Assembly: GCA_945871915.1 (NCBI GenBank)
Contig: CAMBXO010000003.1
Location: 159,794-223,793 of the forward strand
Reading direction: 5' to 3'
Source: Singulisphaera sp. GP187
GTDB lineage: Bacteria > Planctomycetota > Phycisphaerae > Phycisphaerales > SM1A02
Length of the DNA: 64,000 nucleotides
A program made the position numbers and the translations under genes. Below are positions 9,433 through 17,844 of this stretch, in pieces. Numbering within the stretch: position 1 is the stretch's first letter; the number at the start of each line of letters is the position of its first letter. The notes below the pieces were generated by a model. That model was not told the DNA's origin. It saw nothing but the letters and a program-made list of their open reading frames with translations, and made no database searches.

Positions 9433-9573
9433 GGCGATTGGCCGCATCCAAGGCACAGGAAGGGCGTTTGGGCCACATGCCGAAATGGAAACGGTGCTCG
9501 ACCAAGAATTGTTGTGGGTTCGTCCCGTTCCCAACCCACACGACGCACCCGTGGCTTTGCACACTTCTCGTCT

Positions 9574-10986
9574 ATGAACACGTTCTCCAAGCGTCTGCGA
9601 TTGGGCACAACACTTCTTGGCATCTGGGCACTTGCATGCAGCCACTGCACGACTGCACCACGCAGTCCATCCATCGCACCGACCCCCATCGAGTCATCCG
9701 TAGCGATGGCAACCTTCGAGGAGGTGTGGACCACCATCGATCGCACCGATGTTGATCCTGCGCATCACGGAGTGGATTGGATGGCCGTCAAGGTTGAATT
9801 CATGCCTCGCGTCGCCAACTGCACCACGCGAGAGGAATTGCGAGTGGAGCTCCAACACATGTTGGCTCGCCTTGGTCGAAGTCACTACGGACTGCTGCCC
9901 GCGGAGACTGCAAACTTGTTGCCTGATGGCGACAACAATGATTCGGCCAACCCACAGCGCTCTTCCACGCAACGCGGTTCCACCGGAATGGATGTGCGCG
10001 TTATCGAAGATCAAGTTGTGGTTGTTCGCTTACAGCCCAACGGCCCAGCGGCCCAAGCAGGTGTTCAGTGCGGATGGGTGGTGGAGGAATGTTCGGGGCA
10101 ACCACCGATTCATCAACCAATCAATGCTCCGAGCGGTCAATCCATGTCGCGGTATGTGCGCGATGCGGCGGTTCAGGCCATGACACTCGGTCCCGCTGGC
10201 CAAGAGGAATCGTGGGTTTTCTCCGATCCCGCTGGCACGCTTCACCCCATGACCCTGCAACGAGTTCCAGCAACCGGCACCTCAACGCAATTGGGATTAC
10301 TGCCCACCCTTCGCGTGCATTGCGAAGACCGTTTACTGACACCAACCGAACTTCAGGCTTGCGGTGTCGCGCCCGATCGCCGTCTTGCACTGATTGCATT
10401 CAACATTTGGATGCCCGCGATTGCACTTGCGATCGATGAGGCGGTCGATCGACATCGCTCATGCGATGGAATCATTCTCGACCTGCGAGGAAATCCTGGA
10501 GGTGTTGGTGCCATGGTCATAGGCGTCGCCGGACATTTTTATAACTCCCAAGACAGCCTCGGAACGCTGCGAACGCGAGACACCACGCTGGACTTTAAAG
10601 TGAATCCGCGTCGCAGCACGCCCGATGGTCGCGTGGTTGAACCCATTTCCGCGCCCTTGGTCATTGTGGTGGACTCCATGAGCGCCAGCACCACGGAAAT
10701 TTTTGCCGGCGGTCTGCAATCTCTGCATCGCGCCAGCATCATCGGTCGCACCACGGCGGGTGCGGCGTTGCCAGCCCAAATGAAGATCTTGCCAAGTGGC
10801 GATGGACTTCTTTTCGCCTTTGCCGACTTCACGCGCCCCGATGGAAAGCAAATCGAGGGCATCGGCATCGAGCCCGATGTCACATCGGGGACCACCGTCG
10901 AGAGTTGGCGTGGCTCGGTGGATCCAGATGTGGCCGCTGCTGCCAAAAGAATCGAACAAACACTCGGACACTCTGCACGCCCCTAA
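9574..10986 (+). CDS. S41-family C-terminal processing peptidase, lipoprotein
   Basis: 470 residues from ATG 9574 (MNTFSKRLRLGTTLLGIWALACSHC). The ORF track starts 20 codons earlier, but this Met gives a clean lipoprotein signal with lipobox LAC. A PDZ-like module follows (VIEDQVVVVRLQPNGPAAQAGVQCGWVV). The protease core has DGIILDLRGNPGGVGAMVIGVAG and the nucleophile block VIVVDSMSASTTEIFAGGLQSL, where the Ser in SAST is the expected catalytic residue. The next block, GRTTAGAALPAQMKILPSGDGLLFAFADF, matches the family, but the general-base Lys cannot be placed with certainty. It is probably a periplasmic or outer-membrane-anchored serine protease. It precedes two secreted proteins and an ABC exporter on the same strand. 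Confidence 0.85.
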   Translation: MNTFSKRLRLGTTLLGIWALACSHCTTAPRSPSIAPTPIESSVAMATFEEVWTTIDRTDVDPAHHGVDWMAVKVEFMPRVANCTTREELRVELQHMLARLGRSHYGLLPAETANLLPDGDNNDSANPQRSSTQRGSTGMDVRVIEDQVVVVRLQPNGPAAQAGVQCGWVVEECSGQPPIHQPINAPSGQSMSRYVRDAAVQAMTLGPAGQEESWVFSDPAGTLHPMTLQRVPATGTSTQLGLLPTLRVHCEDRLLTPTELQACGVAPDRRLALIAFNIWMPAIALAIDEAVDRHRSCDGIILDLRGNPGGVGAMVIGVAGHFYNSQDSLGTLRTRDTTLDFKVNPRRSTPDGRVVEPISAPLVIVVDSMSASTTEIFAGGLQSLHRASIIGRTTAGAALPAQMKILPSGDGLLFAFADFTRPDGKQIEGIGIEPDVTSGTTVESWRGSVDPDVAAAAKRIEQTLGHSARP

Positions 10987-11015
10987 CCCGCAAGGGGGCT
11001 ATCCTGTCGCCCCTT

Positions 11016-11921
11016 ATGCGAAACACCATTCTTCTCGTTACGGCAGTCGCGCTCTCGTTCACCTTGCATCATTCGGTCGCAGCACAAGGTGATTCCTTTG
11101 GATCAAGTGCCGCAGCAACCGCTCCGCAAGCACAACCTCCATCGAAACCCGCAGGCGTTGGAGCGCCCACCGCTGGTGTTGAACTTCCGCCCGCAACGGA
11201 CATCTTCAAGAGAAGCGTCGAAGCCATTGGTGGCGAGGCCGCCGTCCGCCGCCACACCGCTATGCGAATGAAGGGCGGTCTCAGCGCCACCGGCATGAAG
11301 ACACCGGGCACACTTGAAATTCTGATGCTGGCACCCAACAAGTTCCTGACCACAATCGAACTCCCTGGAATGGGGCCGATGAAGCAGGGCTTTGATGGAA
11401 ATATCGGATGGACCAAGAATTCCATGATGGGCACACAACTGCTCGAAGGAAAAACGCTTGCAGAACTTCGTCGGTCGAGTGACTTCTACAAAGACCTTGA
11501 TCCATCCAAGATGTGGACCACTGCAACAACTTCTGGAATCGTGGACTTTGGTGGAATGCCCTGTTACGAAGTCGCTGTGACCGGAGATTTGGGCGAAGGC
11601 AGTTTGTTTTATGGCGTGTCCGATGGCCTGAACCGAGGCATGCGACTCACCATCGACTCCCCCATGGGAAAGATTCCCGCAACAACCCGCATGGTGGAGT
11701 ACAAGGAATTTGATGGATTGAAGGTGGCCAGCAAAACTGAAATTGAGGCCATGGGCGCTGTCCAAACCATGACGGTTGATTCGATCGACTTTGCACCTCT
11801 CAACGAATCGCTCTTTGATCTTCCGGCGGATGTGCAAGCACTTGTGAAGAACGGCGGCGCAAAGACCACCGGCACCACACCTCCACCCGCCGCACCGGTT
11901 CCTCCACCAACGAAGCCTTGA
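11016..11921 (+). CDS. Secreted LolA-like protein of unknown function (copy 1)
   Basis: 301 residues from ATG 11016 (MRNTILLVTAVALSFTLHHSVAAQG), an N-terminal signal peptide. The ORF track start at 10905 lies inside the preceding gene and was rejected. After a Pro/Ala-rich linker come IFKRSVEAIGGEAAVRRHTAMRMKGGLSATGMKTPGTLEILMLAPNKFLTTIELPG and VEYKEFDGLKVASKTEIEA. This pattern occurs in secreted proteins that resemble outer-membrane lipoprotein carriers and the accessory domains of zinc-protease-like proteins. The C-terminus is a Pro-rich tail. The stop codon overlaps the start of the next gene, a related protein, so the two are probably translationally coupled. No function can be assigned. 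Confidence 0.75.
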   Translation: MRNTILLVTAVALSFTLHHSVAAQGDSFGSSAAATAPQAQPPSKPAGVGAPTAGVELPPATDIFKRSVEAIGGEAAVRRHTAMRMKGGLSATGMKTPGTLEILMLAPNKFLTTIELPGMGPMKQGFDGNIGWTKNSMMGTQLLEGKTLAELRRSSDFYKDLDPSKMWTTATTSGIVDFGGMPCYEVAVTGDLGEGSLFYGVSDGLNRGMRLTIDSPMGKIPATTRMVEYKEFDGLKVASKTEIEAMGAVQTMTVDSIDFAPLNESLFDLPADVQALVKNGGAKTTGTTPPPAAPVPPPTKP

Positions 11922-12700
11922 AGAATCGACTGACCGGTGCGGTAACTCGGTTTCTTGCGGCCGCTGCAGGCGCCGTTGCCGTTGCGGCTGCCGAGCCACC
12001 GCCAACCGAACCGCCCGTCGCCGCGAACACAGAAACAACCTCGCAGTCCGTCTGGCAGCGAGCCATCCACGCGACTGGTCCCGTCCATGAAGCTCGTTTC
12101 CTTCGAGTGGAGGGACGCATCACCAGCAATGAGGGAACCACACGCATTCAATTTCTCTCGTCACTTGTGCGACCGCGTCGCTTGGTGATTCGACAAACGC
12201 TTCCAGATCTCCGCGTAATGGAAATGGGTTGTCACGGCGACCTTGGCTGGTTGCGAAGTCCCATTGATGGAACGGTCAAACCCATGGAGGCCACGGCGGT
12301 GGTCGCTGCATCGGCCGGCCTGATCCCCACCAACATGATGTTCGCGCTGGCAGATCGATTTCCCCATCGACAACTGGGCCCCATTGAAATGGATCACGGT
12401 GTGCCATGTCGGCGATTGGAATTGGAGGACCGCGATGGCATCAAGGGGTCCGCATGGTTTGATGAACGCACCGGACAGTTGCGCCGCCTCCGCACGCTCG
12501 ACCGCGATCCACTCAAGCCCGCAACGGAACTCTCGATCGATGCATGGAAGACCCTTGGAACGCTTTCCGTTCCGTGCATCATCACCATTCAAACGGGCAA
12601 CCAGGTCACGCGAAGCGAGATGACAAGCATCAGCCTTGAACCGATTCCAGATTCTGAATTTGCACCGCCCAAAGAATTGCAGGCAATTGCAACAGACTAA
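11918..12700 (+). CDS. Secreted LolA-like protein of unknown function (copy 2)
   Basis: 260 residues. The start is TTG at 11918, overlapping the previous stop (TTGA); the N-terminus MKNRLTGAVTRFLAAAAGAVAVAAAEPPP reads as a signal peptide. The body repeats the pattern of its upstream neighbour: an AIHATGPVHEARFLRVEGRITSNEG strand region, then LGWLRSPIDGTVKPMEATAVVAASAGLIPTNMMFALADRF and LSIDAWKTLGTLSVPCIITIQTGNQ. The pair probably arose by duplication, although they have diverged. The coupled TTG start suggests matched expression. The ABC ATP-binding gene begins 39 bases downstream. Function unknown. Confidence 0.72.
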   Translation: MKNRLTGAVTRFLAAAAGAVAVAAAEPPPTEPPVAANTETTSQSVWQRAIHATGPVHEARFLRVEGRITSNEGTTRIQFLSSLVRPRRLVIRQTLPDLRVMEMGCHGDLGWLRSPIDGTVKPMEATAVVAASAGLIPTNMMFALADRFPHRQLGPIEMDHGVPCRRLELEDRDGIKGSAWFDERTGQLRRLRTLDRDPLKPATELSIDAWKTLGTLSVPCIITIQTGNQVTRSEMTSISLEPIPDSEFAPPKELQAIATD

Positions 12701-12739
12701 TGCGACCGCATGGGTCGCTACCCTCTCCGTTCCTTTCGC

Positions 12740-13696
12740 ATGAACCAGACGCCAGCCATTGCTTTGCATGATGTTTCCAAGCGGTTCGGCGCGACCCATG
12801 CGGTGCGCGGAATTTCGTTCACCGTTGAACGCGGCGGAATCTGCGGGTTCCTTGGCCCCAATGGCGCCGGCAAGAGCACATCGATTCGAATGATCATGAG
12901 CATCATCCTTCCAGATGAGGGCCGCATTGAAGTTCTTGGTGGCAACGCACTCGATGCGAAGGATCGCATCGGCTACTTGCCTGAGGAACGCGGGCTGTAT
13001 CGCACCATGCGCGTCGCTGAGTTCCTTCGATTCATGGCTGCTTTAAAGGGACTGGATCGCGCCACTGCTGACCGCAGAATTGGGGAGTGGCTTGAGCGAT
13101 TGGAATTACCGAGCGTCAGCCGCAAGCGCTGCATGGAACTCAGCAAGGGCATGCAGCAAAAGGTGCAACTGATTGCGTCGGTGGTGCATGAACCCCAGTT
13201 GCTCATTCTGGACGAGCCCTTTAGCGGACTTGATCCGGTGAACACGCGTGTTCTCACACGCGAAATTCTTGGATTACGTGAGCGAGGTGCCACCATTCTC
13301 TTTAGCACGCATCAGATGCGAACCGCCGAAGACCTCTGCGACCGAGTGCTCCTGATTCATCGCGGAGAAAAACTGCTCGACGAAACTTTGCCCTCCATCC
13401 ATCGCCGATTTGATCCACGCACGGTGCTGGCCGAGCCCGCGGGCGATCAGGCAACAGCTCAAGGTGCCATCGCCGCACTCGCGGGTGTTTCGGAATGCGT
13501 TTGGAGCGACGAGGCCCGCGCGCTCATTATTCGAATCGACGATCACGGCGATCCGCAACACGCCATGCAGCAGATGCTTGCGGCCACACCGTTGCGGCGC
13601 ATTGAACTTCGTCGCGTCACGCTCGACGATGTCTTTGTTCGCTTGGTCGGTGGCGATGCCAGCGTGCTGGAAGCACAGGAGGCGAACGGTGACTGA
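12740..13696 (+). CDS. ABC transporter ATP-binding protein, NatA type
   Basis: 318 residues from ATG 12740 (MNQTPAIALHDVSKRFGATHAV). Walker A is GPNGAGKS, the signature motif is ELSKGMQQK (LSGGQ variant with LSKGM) and Walker B is LLILDEPFSGLD. STHQMRTAEDLCDRVLLIHRGEKL contains the switch His. The C-terminal ~90 residues (ATAQGAIAALAGVSECVWSDEAR...) form the DUF4162-like extension typical of NatA-type subunits. It pairs with the permease gene immediately downstream, whose GTG start lies inside the last codons of this gene. The family exports Na+ or small molecules; the substrate is not visible here. Confidence 0.92.
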   Translation: MNQTPAIALHDVSKRFGATHAVRGISFTVERGGICGFLGPNGAGKSTSIRMIMSIILPDEGRIEVLGGNALDAKDRIGYLPEERGLYRTMRVAEFLRFMAALKGLDRATADRRIGEWLERLELPSVSRKRCMELSKGMQQKVQLIASVVHEPQLLILDEPFSGLDPVNTRVLTREILGLRERGATILFSTHQMRTAEDLCDRVLLIHRGEKLLDETLPSIHRRFDPRTVLAEPAGDQATAQGAIAALAGVSECVWSDEARALIIRIDDHGDPQHAMQQMLAATPLRRIELRRVTLDDVFVRLVGGDASVLEAQEANGD

Positions 13697-14978
13697 ATCC
13701 ACTTCCGTTCGACGCACATGCGTTGTGGCGTGGCGCGACTTTCGTCACACCGTGCTCACCAAAGGATTCATCATCGGAGCCCTGGTGCTGCCGGCGATCA
13801 TGTTTCTGGTCATTCCACTCATCCCCATGCTCACGCAGTCCACACCAAAACCACTGGTCGGCCGCGTGGTGGTGATTGATGAGAGAGGCGGGATGGCCAC
13901 GGCCTTTGACCTCGCTCTGCACTCCAAAGAGAGTGCCGCCAAACGAAATCAACGCGATTTCCTTGGCGGACCACTCGAGGTGCAGGTGACTGTGGAACGC
14001 ATGAGTGATCATGCACAAGAGGCCGCACTTCGATCACAAGTCGCCGATGGTGAACTTGTGGCACTGGTCATTGCACAACACGATGACGATGGCGAAAGGG
14101 CTGAAGTGCTGGTGCCCAGTGCCAGCAGCCCGCGGCATACGCGCCATGTGGAGTCGGCCGCCAGAGAAGCCGTGATTCGTTCCCGCACCTTGGACGCCGG
14201 CGAGGATTACGATCGACTTCGTTCGATCATGCGAAACGATCGCGTGGAAGTGTCTCGCATTAGCCCGCGAGGTGAACAGGCCCCAGAATCTGCGGTCATG
14301 CGCATGCTGGTGCCAGGCGGATTCATGATGCTCTTGTGGATCACAATCTTTACGAGCGCCAATAATCTTCTGACGAGCACGATTGAAGAAAAAAGTAGCC
14401 GCGTCATTGAAGTGCTGCTCAGTGCAGTGAACCCACTGGAATTACTGGTCGGAAAGCTGCTCGGACAGGCGGGCGTAAGCCTGGTCATGCTCGCCATGTA
14501 TGGCGGCGTGGGCATTGCAGCCCTCGGCGCAATGGCCATGCTCGATGTGGTTCCTATCTCGCACATTCTTTGGTTCGCCGTGTGGTTCCCCATCGGATAT
14601 TTCATGGTGGCTGCGATCATGGTCAGCGTGGGCAGTGCCGTCACCGAACTGCGCGAAGCGCAATCGCTTATCGCCCCAGTGATGATCGCCCTCATGGTTC
14701 CACTGATGCTCTGGCTTCCCATCATTGAAAACCCAAATGGTCCGCTCGCCACTGCATTCAGTTTCATTCCGCCCGCCTCGCCATTTGTCAATGTGTTGCG
14801 ACTGACAGCCGCCACCGAACCGGTTCCACTCTGGGAAAGCCTGCTTGCAGTCGTGGTTGCCATCGTTTCTGTCATGGTTCTGCTGTGGGCCGGCGCCAGA
14901 ATTTTCCGAGTGGGCGTACTCATGCAAGGCAAGACCCCAACACCACGAGAACTTTTGCGATGGGTGTGGATGCGCTAA
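13689..14978 (+). CDS. ABC transporter permease, NatB type
   Basis: 429 residues. I start it at GTG 13689 (VTESTSVRRTCVVAWRDFRHTVLTKGFIIGALVLPAIMFLVIP), overlapping the ATPase gene by 8 bases. The ORF-track start at 13410 lies deep inside that gene in another frame and is spurious. There is one N-terminal membrane helix, then a ~230-residue extracytoplasmic domain, then ALVKIFTSANNLLTSTIEEKSSRVIEVLLSAVNPLELLVGKLLGQ. This last block is the hallmark of ABC-2 type permeases. Five more hydrophobic helices end with ARIFRVGVLMQGKTPT. Together with the upstream ATPase this makes a complete two-gene exporter of the NatAB class. Confidence 0.9.
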   Translation: MTESTSVRRTCVVAWRDFRHTVLTKGFIIGALVLPAIMFLVIPLIPMLTQSTPKPLVGRVVVIDERGGMATAFDLALHSKESAAKRNQRDFLGGPLEVQVTVERMSDHAQEAALRSQVADGELVALVIAQHDDDGERAEVLVPSASSPRHTRHVESAAREAVIRSRTLDAGEDYDRLRSIMRNDRVEVSRISPRGEQAPESAVMRMLVPGGFMMLLWITIFTSANNLLTSTIEEKSSRVIEVLLSAVNPLELLVGKLLGQAGVSLVMLAMYGGVGIAALGAMAMLDVVPISHILWFAVWFPIGYFMVAAIMVSVGSAVTELREAQSLIAPVMIALMVPLMLWLPIIENPNGPLATAFSFIPPASPFVNVLRLTAATEPVPLWESLLAVVVAIVSVMVLLWAGARIFRVGVLMQGKTPTPRELLRWVWMR

Positions 14979-15014
14979 GCCCGGCGTGCATGCACGCCAG
15001 ATAGGCTGCGTGGC

Positions 15015-16541
15015 GTGTCCAATGAAACGGTCATCATTCTTGGATGGATCGGGGGCGGTGCATTTGCCATCCTGATGCTGTCGCTGATTTGGTGGTCGCT
15101 CTTTGCAGATCGCTCTATGGGAAATCCGCGATGCCCACACTGCTGGCATTCCATGGCGGGGCGTGCAGAACTTCACTCGACAGCGCGTAATGGAGGTAGC
15201 GAACTTCGTCAGACAGTCGCGGACCAACGCACGGCGCCATGGCAATGTTCCGAATGTGGCGGCATCACCAGTGAACATCAGTTATTTAAAACACGTCGCC
15301 GTTGGCGCCACGCTTGCCTTGCCTTGGCAGCGTTGCTTGCGGCAACCCTTTGGTTGCGATCCAACCTCGTCGCTGGCGGCTGGTGCACGGTGACACCCGA
15401 TCGTTTGGTCATTGCGCTTCTTCCGTTCGTTCCCGATGGCACCGAGGCGGCGCATGTGCGTTCTCATTTACGAGATCGCCTTGAAAATGGCTCGCTTTCT
15501 ACCGCCAATGCATTACGAATGATTGACCTCGCGCAGCGTGGCGATGCGCGGACACCTCCCGGAAGCCCGTCGTGGAACGCAACCTACGGCCCGTGGTTGC
15601 ACGCCATCGCGGCACGACTGAGTCGCAGCGGAAGTCCCGACGATGAGCCGCTTCGTCAGGGCGTTCTCCGCCTGCCGCCAACACTTTCGCTGCGAGGATC
15701 AGAAATCTGGTGGGCCGATCAGCCGTGCATTGTCACGGCGTTGGCTCGCGACTGGTGGCCGCAGCCCGTCACTCTGCAATTGCGAGTGCTTCATGTGGAA
15801 GGCATTCCAATGGACCCGGACGTGCTCAAGAATTTGCAAGATTGCAGATGGATTCACAATGCCGATGATCAGTTTGACTCGGGGCTCTCGATCAATCTCG
15901 GAAAGCTTCCAATCGGAGAGCACCACGGCGGCTTACAACTGCAATGGACCGCCGTCGACTCCCCTCGCACGCATGAACCGATCAGTGTTGGCGAATTGAT
16001 CCTTCCGATTCATGTCGATATTCAATCCACGGCGCCTCCATTGACGCCCATAAGCGATGCGGAAATCGATCGCGCCGTGGCCGCATGCTTTGCACCTGGC
16101 CTTCGCATTCGGCCGGGCCATCCGCCTCAATTCGCTTTTTCAACCCGCCAATTTGAAACCAGCAGCACCCACCTTCGCTCGGTTGCGTTTGGCGTGATCG
16201 CACACGCATGCGAAGACGGCGTTCCGCGGCGCACACTGCGAATGTGGTGGCGAGGTGGCGGCGGTGACCGCTCCAGCTCCGGATCGGAGTCGCCTGTCGA
16301 AGATGCTCAGCGTCTCATCACGGCGGACACATCGCCACGGTGGACTCTGCGAATTCAAGGCGATGCAGAGTTGGCACAACGAGCCGCACATGAGCCTGTT
16401 TCTGCAGCCGCCACACATTATTGGGCGGGGTCCATCGAAATTCCACTTCAAGTGGAAGTGGTCAACGCGGCGGAAATGATGCGCCCGTGGATCATGGATC
16501 GCGCACAGGCCCCGACCGAACTCCTTCCACCATCGCGATAA
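15015..16541 (+). CDS. Hypothetical membrane protein with a split zinc ribbon
   Basis: 508 residues from GTG 15015 (MSNETVIILGWIGGGAFAILMLSLIWWSLF). The first membrane helix is followed by a short segment with CPHCWHSM and, 45 residues later, CSECGG. These two CxxC knuckles could bind one zinc. A second hydrophobic helix (HACLALAALLAATLWL) follows. The remaining ~380 residues are probably extracytoplasmic, with no recognised domain, although stretches such as VEGIPMDPDVLKNLQDC look globular. This layout (helix, zinc knuckles, helix, large exported domain) recurs in uncharacterised planctomycete proteins. It follows the ABC exporter by 36 bases. Function unknown. Confidence 0.72.
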   Translation: MSNETVIILGWIGGGAFAILMLSLIWWSLFADRSMGNPRCPHCWHSMAGRAELHSTARNGGSELRQTVADQRTAPWQCSECGGITSEHQLFKTRRRWRHACLALAALLAATLWLRSNLVAGGWCTVTPDRLVIALLPFVPDGTEAAHVRSHLRDRLENGSLSTANALRMIDLAQRGDARTPPGSPSWNATYGPWLHAIAARLSRSGSPDDEPLRQGVLRLPPTLSLRGSEIWWADQPCIVTALARDWWPQPVTLQLRVLHVEGIPMDPDVLKNLQDCRWIHNADDQFDSGLSINLGKLPIGEHHGGLQLQWTAVDSPRTHEPISVGELILPIHVDIQSTAPPLTPISDAEIDRAVAACFAPGLRIRPGHPPQFAFSTRQFETSSTHLRSVAFGVIAHACEDGVPRRTLRMWWRGGGGDRSSSGSESPVEDAQRLITADTSPRWTLRIQGDAELAQRAAHEPVSAAATHYWAGSIEIPLQVEVVNAAEMMRPWIMDRAQAPTELLPPSR

Positions 16542-16550
16542 CATCGCCGC

Positions 16551-17111
16551 ATGGAAATGAATCTTTGGGCGCCGTGGCGAATGGCGTACATCCGCGGCCT
16601 TGATCAACAGGTCTCTGATGCCGCGGCGGGCGGCGCTGTGGAGGGCCCCACCAATTTCCTTGTGGCGGCGTGGAAAAATCCCAAAAACGATATCGAGAAT
16701 CTGGTGGTGCATCGGGATGCACAGGGGCTTCTTATGTTGAATCGCTATCCCTATTCCAACGGCCATCTCATGGTGGCTCTAGGCGATGCGCGACCGCGCC
16801 TGCTGGATTACTCCGCGGAAGCCCGCTCCCACTTCTGGCATCTTGTTGATCTCGGCGCTGCGGTGGTCGAAGCAAGCATGCATCCGCATGGGCTCAACAT
16901 CGGCGTGAATCAATCACGGGCCGGTGGCGCTGGACTCCCGGAGCATGTGCATGCGCATGTTGTGCCGCGATGGAATGGTGACACCAATTTTATGGCCACC
17001 ATTGCGGGCGCTCGCGTCGTCCCGGAATCACTCGAACATGTTGCGACCCTTTTTCGAACGGCGATGCCGAAGGCTTTGCGTCAAGTCTCCGCCAGTCCAA
17101 GTTCGCCATAG
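16551..17111 (+). CDS. HIT-family hydrolase/transferase
   Basis: 186 residues with the histidine-triad motif HVHAHVVPRW (HxHxHxx), whose second His is the nucleotidyl-accepting residue. Upstream are the conserved LLMLNRYPYSNGHLMVALGDARPRLLD strand block and GLNIGVNQSRAGGAGLPEHVHAH. The N-terminus MNLWAPWRMAYIRGL is typical of the bacterial branch related to Ap4A phosphorylase and FHIT. Such enzymes cleave dinucleoside polyphosphates or AMP conjugates in the cytoplasm. It lies 9 bases after the zinc-ribbon protein gene, so probably in the same transcript. The candidate structured RNA follows downstream. Confidence 0.88.
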   Translation: MEMNLWAPWRMAYIRGLDQQVSDAAAGGAVEGPTNFLVAAWKNPKNDIENLVVHRDAQGLLMLNRYPYSNGHLMVALGDARPRLLDYSAEARSHFWHLVDLGAAVVEASMHPHGLNIGVNQSRAGGAGLPEHVHAHVVPRWNGDTNFMATIAGARVVPESLEHVATLFRTAMPKALRQVSASPSSP

Positions 17112-17121
17112 AATCACTTGT

Positions 17122-17363
17122 CCGCGACCCCTTGCCCCGTCGGGCGGCGGGCCGACCATGCACTCGAACCGATGCGAACACCCAGGAATCCCTCTTCAAT
17201 GGCTGCGTCGATGATCAAGCCTCACGCCTTGTGCGGAGTGGAAGGTCGGGCACGATGGCCGGGGATCCCACGTTACAGCTGGGGTTCGAGTTTCTTCGTC
17301 GTACCGCGCAGCCATTGGCTGCGTCAGATTTTCTGCCCTCCCGACGGGGCAAGCGGTCGCGGG
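17122..17363 (+). ncRNA. Candidate structured ncRNA, 6S-RNA-like architecture
   Basis: No credible reading frame spans this interval. The ends form a very strong helix: CCGCGACC plus TTGCCCCGTCGGG (17122-17144) pairs with CCCGACGGGGCAA plus GGTCGCGG (17340-17362), with a single mismatch in 23. Inside, ACTCGAACC (17162-17170) pairs with GGTTCGAGT (17283-17291). A perfect small hairpin GCGCAGCC-ATT-GGCTGCGT (17306-17324) sits in the 3' half of what would be a large internal bubble, and a smaller hairpin caps the centre. Terminal stem, open central bubble with a 3' hairpin, and apical stem is the layout of 6S RNA, a regulator of RNA polymerase. tmRNA, RNase P and SRP signature sequences are absent. 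Strand is assumed from the flanking genes; the fold is symmetric enough that minus is possible. Confidence 0.5.
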
Positions 17364-17384
17364 TTCTTGCTATTCTTCCGCTCC

Positions 17385-17720
17385 ATGATTCGCACTTCCA
17401 CCCTTCTTCTCGTCGTTGCGTTCTGCGTAAGTTGCCGCTCGCAGCCCACCTACTTGCCCAACGGTGATTTGGCACCGGCAACCTCCAAGGACTATGAGAA
17501 GAATGGAATTTACGATGTGAGTTTTGACGCGATCAAGAACAACCCGTCGCCGGAACTCTCAGGCATGAACGAGCGGGATGTTGATATTCAACGAAACCTT
17601 TCGGTGAACACCAATCAATCGACCCGAATGTTTTGGAGCGACCTCGGTCGCATTTGGTTTGCGGATCAACCCAGTCCACTTTCGCCTTATCCAACGATCA
17701 ATACCACTGGCAACCCGTAG
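17385..17720 (+). CDS. Small predicted lipoprotein
   Basis: 111 residues from ATG 17385 (MIRTSTLLLVVAFCVSCRSQPTYLPNGDL). The ORF-track start at 17118 runs back through the folded RNA and was rejected. A short hydrophobic signal ends in CVSC, a plausible lipobox. The mature part is polar and Asn-rich (NGIYDVSFDAIKNNPSPELSGMNERDVDIQRNLSVNTNQSTRMFWSDLGRIWF). It carries no domain that I recognise. A strong intrinsic terminator follows 30 bases after the stop, so this gene ends a transcription unit. Confidence 0.65.
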   Translation: MIRTSTLLLVVAFCVSCRSQPTYLPNGDLAPATSKDYEKNGIYDVSFDAIKNNPSPELSGMNERDVDIQRNLSVNTNQSTRMFWSDLGRIWFADQPSPLSPYPTINTTGNP

Positions 17721-17749
17721 CGTTTGAACTCACAGCCGGAACCCCACCA

Positions 17750-17779
17750 GACCCGCCATGCAGGCGGGTCTGTTCTTTT
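17750..17779 (+). terminator. Rho-independent terminator after small lipoprotein gene
   Basis: Perfect 8-bp stem GACCCGCC/GGCGGGTC with loop ATGCA, followed by TGTTCTTTT. The ATG in the loop is the ORF-track start of the next gene and is therefore not its real start. Confidence 0.8.
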
Positions 17780-17844
17780 GCGCCACGCTTTTTCAAAGAT
17801 TCACGTCCATCCGTCGATACTTCACTCCTAGAGTCAACCCTTCG

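Noticed and set aside
9375-9746. N-terminal 124-residue extension of MetH in the ORF track
   Set aside because: No similarity to the family, and it would overlap the start of the divergent S41 peptidase; Met at 9374 gives the canonical start.
13410-13688. Upstream part of the permease ORF
   Set aside because: Lies inside the ATP-binding gene in another frame; the GTG at 13689 gives the expected N-terminus.
17122-17363. tmRNA, RNase P RNA or SRP RNA as identity of the folded RNA
   Set aside because: No tRNA-like ends, no GAGGAAAGUCCGGGC-type core and no GGAAGNAGC-type helix 8 sequence.
17758-17844. ORF-track start of the MFS transporter at 17758
   Set aside because: That ATG is the loop of a strong terminator hairpin; a downstream Met is a better start.
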